The notes under the pieces were generated by a model. The model saw nothing but the letters and a program-made list of their open reading frames with translations, did not search any database and had not been told where the DNA came from. This document shows positions 7,924 through 10,275 of a stretch of 10,275 nt of DNA, one piece after another (positions within the stretch are counted from its first letter, which is position 1; each line of letters begins with the position of its first letter). The DNA lies in NCBI GenBank assembly GCA_949486985.1, contig CATBLW010000177.1, forward strand, positions 1 to 10,275, in the 5' to 3' direction. The position numbers were made by a program, and so were the translations under genes. The stretch is from Prochlorococcus marinus str. MIT 9215. GTDB lineage: Bacteria; Cyanobacteriota; Cyanobacteriia; PCC-6307; Cyanobiaceae.

Positions 7924-7953
7924 GATCTTGTCTATAAGATAGATAAGATTTTT
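7924..7953 (+). terminator. Hairpin plus T-run, probable intrinsic terminator after UPF0182
   Basis: Bases 7926-7935 pair with 7939-7948 as ten base pairs with one G-T wobble (7930/7944) and a three-base loop (AAG). A7925-T7949 adds a pair, and five T's follow at 7949-7953. It lies within the 50-base gap between the convergent UPF0182 and peroxiredoxin genes. The stem is AT-rich, so it may be weak. On the opposite strand no clear U-run follows the stem, so the plus-strand direction is favoured. It was found by eye, with no energy calculation. Confidence 0.5.
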
Positions 7954-7972
7954 AAGTGGCAATCATTCTGCC

Positions 7973-8575
7973 TTAGTTGACAGCTGCAAAGAACTCCTTG
8001 CTTCCGACAGGATCAGGGTGCATTGTCTTTTCACCAGGTGTCCAGTTCGCAGGACAAACTTCGTCGGGATGTGATTGTACGTGCTGGAATGCCTGGAGAA
8101 CACGTAGCGTCTCATCTACATTGCGTCCAACTGGCAGATTGTTGATTGTCGCATGCATAATTACACCATCAGGATCGATAATGAACAGACCACGTAATGC
8201 GACACCTGCATCATCATCCAAGACATTGTATGAAATAGATATCTCTTTCTTGAGGTCTGCAACTAGAGGATAGTTGATATCACCTAGACCGCCTTGATTG
8301 CGTGGAGTCTGGATCCATGCAAGGTGACTAAACTGACTGTCTACTGAAACGCCTAAGACCTCAGTATTCTTACTAGAGAAATCACTATATCGATCGCTAA
8401 AAGCTGTTATTTCTGTAGGGCAAACGAATGTGAAGTCTAGGGGGTAGAAGAAGAGCACCACATACTTACCGCGGTACTGAGAAAGAGTAATCTCTTTGAA
8501 TTCTTGATCAACCACAGCGGTGGCAGTGAAATCGGGGGCTTCTTGGCCCACTCGCAGGCAGCCGTTCGTGGTCAT
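7973..8575 (-). CDS. Typical 2-Cys peroxiredoxin (AhpC/TSA family)
   Basis: This is a 200-residue thiol peroxidase that reduces hydrogen peroxide and organic or peroxynitrite substrates. The peroxidatic cysteine is C52 in DFTFVCPTEI, with P45, T49 and R128 forming the conserved active-site set. The resolving cysteine is C174 in DEVCPANWTPG. GGLG is present at 95-98, and the C-terminal extension ends GSKEFFAAVN. Together these are the features of the plastid/cyanobacterial 2-Cys group, usually recycled by thioredoxin or NADPH-thioredoxin reductase C. The start ATG at 8573-8575 gives a normal N-terminus (MTTNGCLRVGQEAPDF) with no strong ribosome site. It converges on UPF0182, and upstream is a gap of 180 bases with no recognised operator. 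Confidence 0.95.
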   Translation of the reverse strand: MTTNGCLRVGQEAPDFTATAVVDQEFKEITLSQYRGKYVVLFFYPLDFTFVCPTEITAFSDRYSDFSSKNTEVLGVSVDSQFSHLAWIQTPRNQGGLGDINYPLVADLKKEISISYNVLDDDAGVALRGLFIIDPDGVIMHATINNLPVGRNVDETLRVLQAFQHVQSHPDEVCPANWTPGEKTMHPDPVGSKEFFAAVN

Positions 8576-8755
8576 GATTGAGATGGCAGTGGTTCAGCTC
8601 AGGCAGCTAATCGATTCGTATTAACTCGAAGTCGACGTGGCTACCAGCCAATGATTCTAGGCAAGATGCCCCACCTTTGTTAAGGATGCCTGATCGAGCC
8701 CTGCTGGAGTTCACGCATCGGCCGACATAGACTATTACTCATGCATCAGTCACTC
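8576..8755. other. Intergenic gap between peroxiredoxin and the small basic protein
   Basis: This 180-base stretch separates two divergently transcribed genes and should hold both promoters. I saw no ORF of its own, no RNA gene and no convincing operator. The only suggestive element is a -35/-10-like pair before the small gene, listed separately. Confidence 0.6.
8710..8738 (+). promoter_or_regulatory. Possible sigma-70-type promoter for the small basic protein
   Basis: TTCACG (8710-8715) and TATTAC (8733-8738) are 17 bases apart and each matches four of six consensus bases. Transcription would begin near 8745, inside the longer reading of the gene, which would favour the ATG at 8756. Such matches arise often by chance. 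Confidence 0.25.
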
Positions 8756-9034
8756 ATGTCTTGGGACCATGCCTTATTGCGTAAATTCAGCAGCACCGGA
8801 CATTTCAGGCTGTTGAATCAGGTACGTAGCGAACTCAAAGCTCAACCCCTTAACCGTGATCCGGATACACGCAGGCTCACCGTTCAGGCCAAGCCGATGA
8901 GAGGTGGGTCTCCACGCTCAAATCGACGACCTAATGCACTCGAAAATCAAGATCGGGAACAAATTACTTTGAATAGTAATTCTGATGGTCCTCGCTCATT
9001 TCGTGATCGGCTTAATGCAATTGAGATGCGCTGA
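8756..9034 (+). CDS. Small basic conserved-looking hypothetical protein
   Basis: This is a 92-residue protein beginning MSWDHALLRKFSSTGHFRLL. The first 32 residues look like a compact amphipathic domain (LLRKF, GHFRLLNQVRSELKAQPL). The rest is rich in Arg, Asn, Ser and Pro, likely disordered, and ends RSFRDRLNAIEMR. No membrane helix, signal peptide or enzyme motif is seen. The N-terminal pattern resembles short proteins conserved among marine picocyanobacteria, but that is recollection, not a search. An in-frame ATG five codons upstream (8741) would give 97 residues; I prefer 8756 because the recognisable sequence starts there and a possible promoter lies too close to 8741. The basic charge might suit nucleic-acid binding, but no function can be assigned. 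It faces the tRNA-Met gene tail to tail, 29 bases away. Confidence 0.68.
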   Translation: MSWDHALLRKFSSTGHFRLLNQVRSELKAQPLNRDPDTRRLTVQAKPMRGGSPRSNRRPNALENQDREQITLNSNSDGPRSFRDRLNAIEMR

Positions 9035-9063
9035 TTGCGAGGATTCTCAATAGATAATTTTAA

Positions 9064-9137
9064 TGGCTCGGGGGAGACTTGAACTCCCGACCTCGGGGTT
9101 ATGAATCCCGCGCTCTAACCGGCTGAGCTACCGAGCC
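9064..9137 (-). tRNA. trnM: tRNA-Met (CAU), elongator type
   Basis: The minus strand folds as a 74-base cloverleaf. The acceptor GGCTCGG/CCGAGCC forms seven perfect pairs, the D-stem is GCTC/GAGC, the anticodon stem is CGGGA/CCCCG with loop TTCATAA, and the T-stem is GGGAG/CTCCC with loop TTCAAGT. The discriminator base is A73. CCA is not encoded. The G1-C72 pair rules out the usual initiator type, which has an unpaired base 1. The U4-A69 pair resembles elongator tRNA-Met rather than lysidine-modified tRNA-Ile2, which has C4-G69 in E. coli. The last anticodon-stem pair is an A31-C39 mismatch. It lies 35 bases downstream of the M23 peptidase gene on the same strand. Confidence 0.93.
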
Positions 9138-9172
9138 CCATGCAAGGAATGTTAAACGATGACCTTGCGTTT

Positions 9173-10219
9173 TTAGCTTCTTTTTTGGGGAAGCAGAGTT
9201 AGAGGATTGGTGGCTGTACCACCCGATTTACGTATTTCAAAATGCAAATGTGGGCCTGTACTACGTCCAGTACTCCCCATCAGTGAAATCTTTGTTCCTT
9301 GAGGAACGATCTGACCCTTTTTCACCAAAAGGACACTGCTATGGGCATAGCGGGTGGAGGAACCATCCGCATGGGCTATTTCGATGAAATACCCGTAGCT
9401 GCTCTTCCAGCCTGAGTAAATCACGATGCCATCCTTCGCGGCAACGATCGGAGTGCCAACTTTATTGGCAATATCGATTCCCTGATGCATTCGTCCCCAT
9501 CGCCATCCATATCCAGACGTGAAGACTCCTTTTGTTGGCCAGATATAGCCCTTATGACCATTGAGATCTTGGTTTTTATCTTCAAAGGAAGGCAAGCTCG
9601 GCAGTCGGGGCCAGCTTGCACCACCACTACGTAATGGCTTGATGGCGAGTAGTGCTCTCGGGGTCGCGTTGGCAACTCTGACAGTTGTGCCAATGATTAA
9701 GCGCCCAAATTCAAGGCCTGGATTGAGGTTGCGAAGGCTTTCTAGTGTTAAACCATGCTTTTTAGCGATCGATGCTGCCGAATCATCCTTGTCAACTTTG
9801 ACAATGCTTGTTGGCGGAGGAGGGGATGCAATGGGAAGGGGTGTAGTGGGAGCCGAGCTACGAACTTGGCTTGCATCGAGGTCGACGACACTTTGAAGTT
9901 GGCCTTGGCTGGTTTTTGGGATGGCCAACCATGAACCTTGTTTTAGGTAGGGAGAACTGTTGTGGAGAGCGAGTTCAGATACAGACAGGCCTAATTTGCT
10001 GGCGACTATATGTGTGGTGGTTGGGTTGGCGACCTTGACCCAGATTCTGTTTTGAACGTCTTGCTGGTCTTTTAATCCTTCACCTGGGACAGGTGGTGGA
10101 GGGCCCAGAAGCTGTGATTTGACTAGATCGCTATCAGCATTAACAGGAAGAGCACTAAGAGGCCCCAGTGAAAGGACTGGAGTTGCTATGGCAGGGATCA
10201 GCAACAGCAGGGGTTTCAT
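9173..10219 (-). CDS. Secreted M23-family (LytM/NlpD-like) peptidase with LysM-like repeats
   Basis: This is a 348-residue exported protein. Residues 1-28 form a signal peptide (MKPLLLLIPAIATPV..., likely cut near ALPVNA). Two LysM-like segments follow, at about 59-101 and 139-182, each with a THIVASKLGLS or SAASIAKKHGLT type helix and a closing strand. A Pro-rich linker lies between them. The C-terminal M23 domain (about 224-344) has HQGID with H245 and D249, YAH with H293 and GPHLHFE with H324 and H326. H245, D249 and H326 are the expected zinc ligands, and H293 and H324 the catalytic histidines. All are present, so it is probably an active peptidoglycan endopeptidase in the periplasm rather than an inactive amidase activator. 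The ATG at 10217-10219 begins the signal peptide directly. No ribosome site is obvious. Confidence 0.9.
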   Translation of the reverse strand: MKPLLLLIPAIATPVLSLGPLSALPVNADSDLVKSQLLGPPPPVPGEGLKDQQDVQNRIWVKVANPTTTHIVASKLGLSVSELALHNSSPYLKQGSWLAIPKTSQGQLQSVVDLDASQVRSSAPTTPLPIASPPPPTSIVKVDKDDSAASIAKKHGLTLESLRNLNPGLEFGRLIIGTTVRVANATPRALLAIKPLRSGGASWPRLPSLPSFEDKNQDLNGHKGYIWPTKGVFTSGYGWRWGRMHQGIDIANKVGTPIVAAKDGIVIYSGWKSSYGYFIEIAHADGSSTRYAHSSVLLVKKGQIVPQGTKISLMGSTGRSTGPHLHFEIRKSGGTATNPLTLLPQKRS

Positions 10220-10240
10220 CTAGTTAGAACTAAGTGCAAA

Positions 10241-10268
10241 ACTCTGGAAATCTGCTAGTAGCCAGAGT
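10241..10268 (-). terminator. Hairpin upstream of the M23 gene, possible terminator of an upstream gene
   Basis: ACTCTGG (10241-10247) and CCAGAGT (10262-10268) are perfect seven-base inverted repeats with a 14-base loop. On the minus strand the second arm is followed by three T's (four counting the arm's own final T), giving a weak terminator-like shape 22 bases before the M23 start codon. It could end a gene beyond the window or be a leader hairpin of the M23 mRNA. Confidence 0.3.
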
Positions 10269-10275
10269 CCGGCAG

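Noticed and set aside
9034..9051. Hairpin after the small basic gene as a terminator
   Set aside because: The stem has an internal mismatch, a four-base tip loop and only a weak T-run, so it is not convincing.
9173..9196. GCTTC/GAAGC hairpin at the M23 stop codon as a terminator
   Set aside because: It is only a five-pair stem, lies inside the coding end, and has no U-run on either strand downstream.
1..10275. CRISPR array, insertion sequence, prophage or defence island
   Set aside because: No direct repeats with spacers, terminal inverted repeats, transposase, integrase or defence motifs were found. Gene content is core-chromosomal.

Overview
The window looks like ordinary core chromosome from a marine picocyanobacterium. 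Likely sources are the marine Synechococcus or low-light Prochlorococcus group (MIT9303/MIT9313-like), judged from gene content, mid-range GC (roughly 38-50% in the stretches I counted by eye) and very short gene spacing. Several families point to cyanobacteria: a Ycf20-type membrane protein, a plant/cyanobacterial-type D-glycerate 3-kinase, a CbbY-like phosphatase, an FtsH protease and a 58-residue L32. The species assignment is an inference from recalled families, because no search could be run.

Layout. Positions 1-767 hold the 5' part of recJ on the minus strand, cut by the window edge. A 68-base divergent gap separates it from a tight plus-strand cluster (836-2944): a CbbY-like HAD phosphatase, Ycf20 (overlapping it as ATGA) and glycerate kinase (11-base overlap, TTG start). 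Ribosomal protein L32 (rpmF, minus, 2933-3109) overlaps the kinase tail by 12 bases and lies 38 bases from the divergent start of ftsH (3148-5040). ftsH is followed after 20 bases by a large UPF0182 membrane protein (5061-7922). A hairpin with a T-run sits in the 50-base gap before a convergent 2-Cys peroxiredoxin (7973-8575, minus). A 180-base gap (8576-8755) leads to a small basic protein of unknown function (8756-9034, plus). An elongator tRNA-Met (CAU) gene (9064-9137, minus) follows. A secreted LysM-like/M23 peptidase (9173-10219, minus) fills the right end, and a hairpin lies upstream of it.

How the genes fit together. The phosphatase and the glycerate kinase both plausibly serve carbon fixation. 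The first would clear inhibitory Rubisco by-products such as xylulose-1,5-bisphosphate, and the second would return photorespiratory glycerate to the Calvin cycle as 3-phosphoglycerate. Ycf20 relatives are linked to photoprotection. FtsH and the peroxiredoxin handle membrane-protein turnover and peroxide stress, the M23 protein remodels the cell wall, and RecJ, L32 and tRNA-Met are housekeeping genes. No mobile element, CRISPR array, phage gene or clearly new system was seen. The findings below are modest: gene-order hints, overlaps, unusual starts, an FtsH without an obvious first membrane segment, and two proteins of unknown function.
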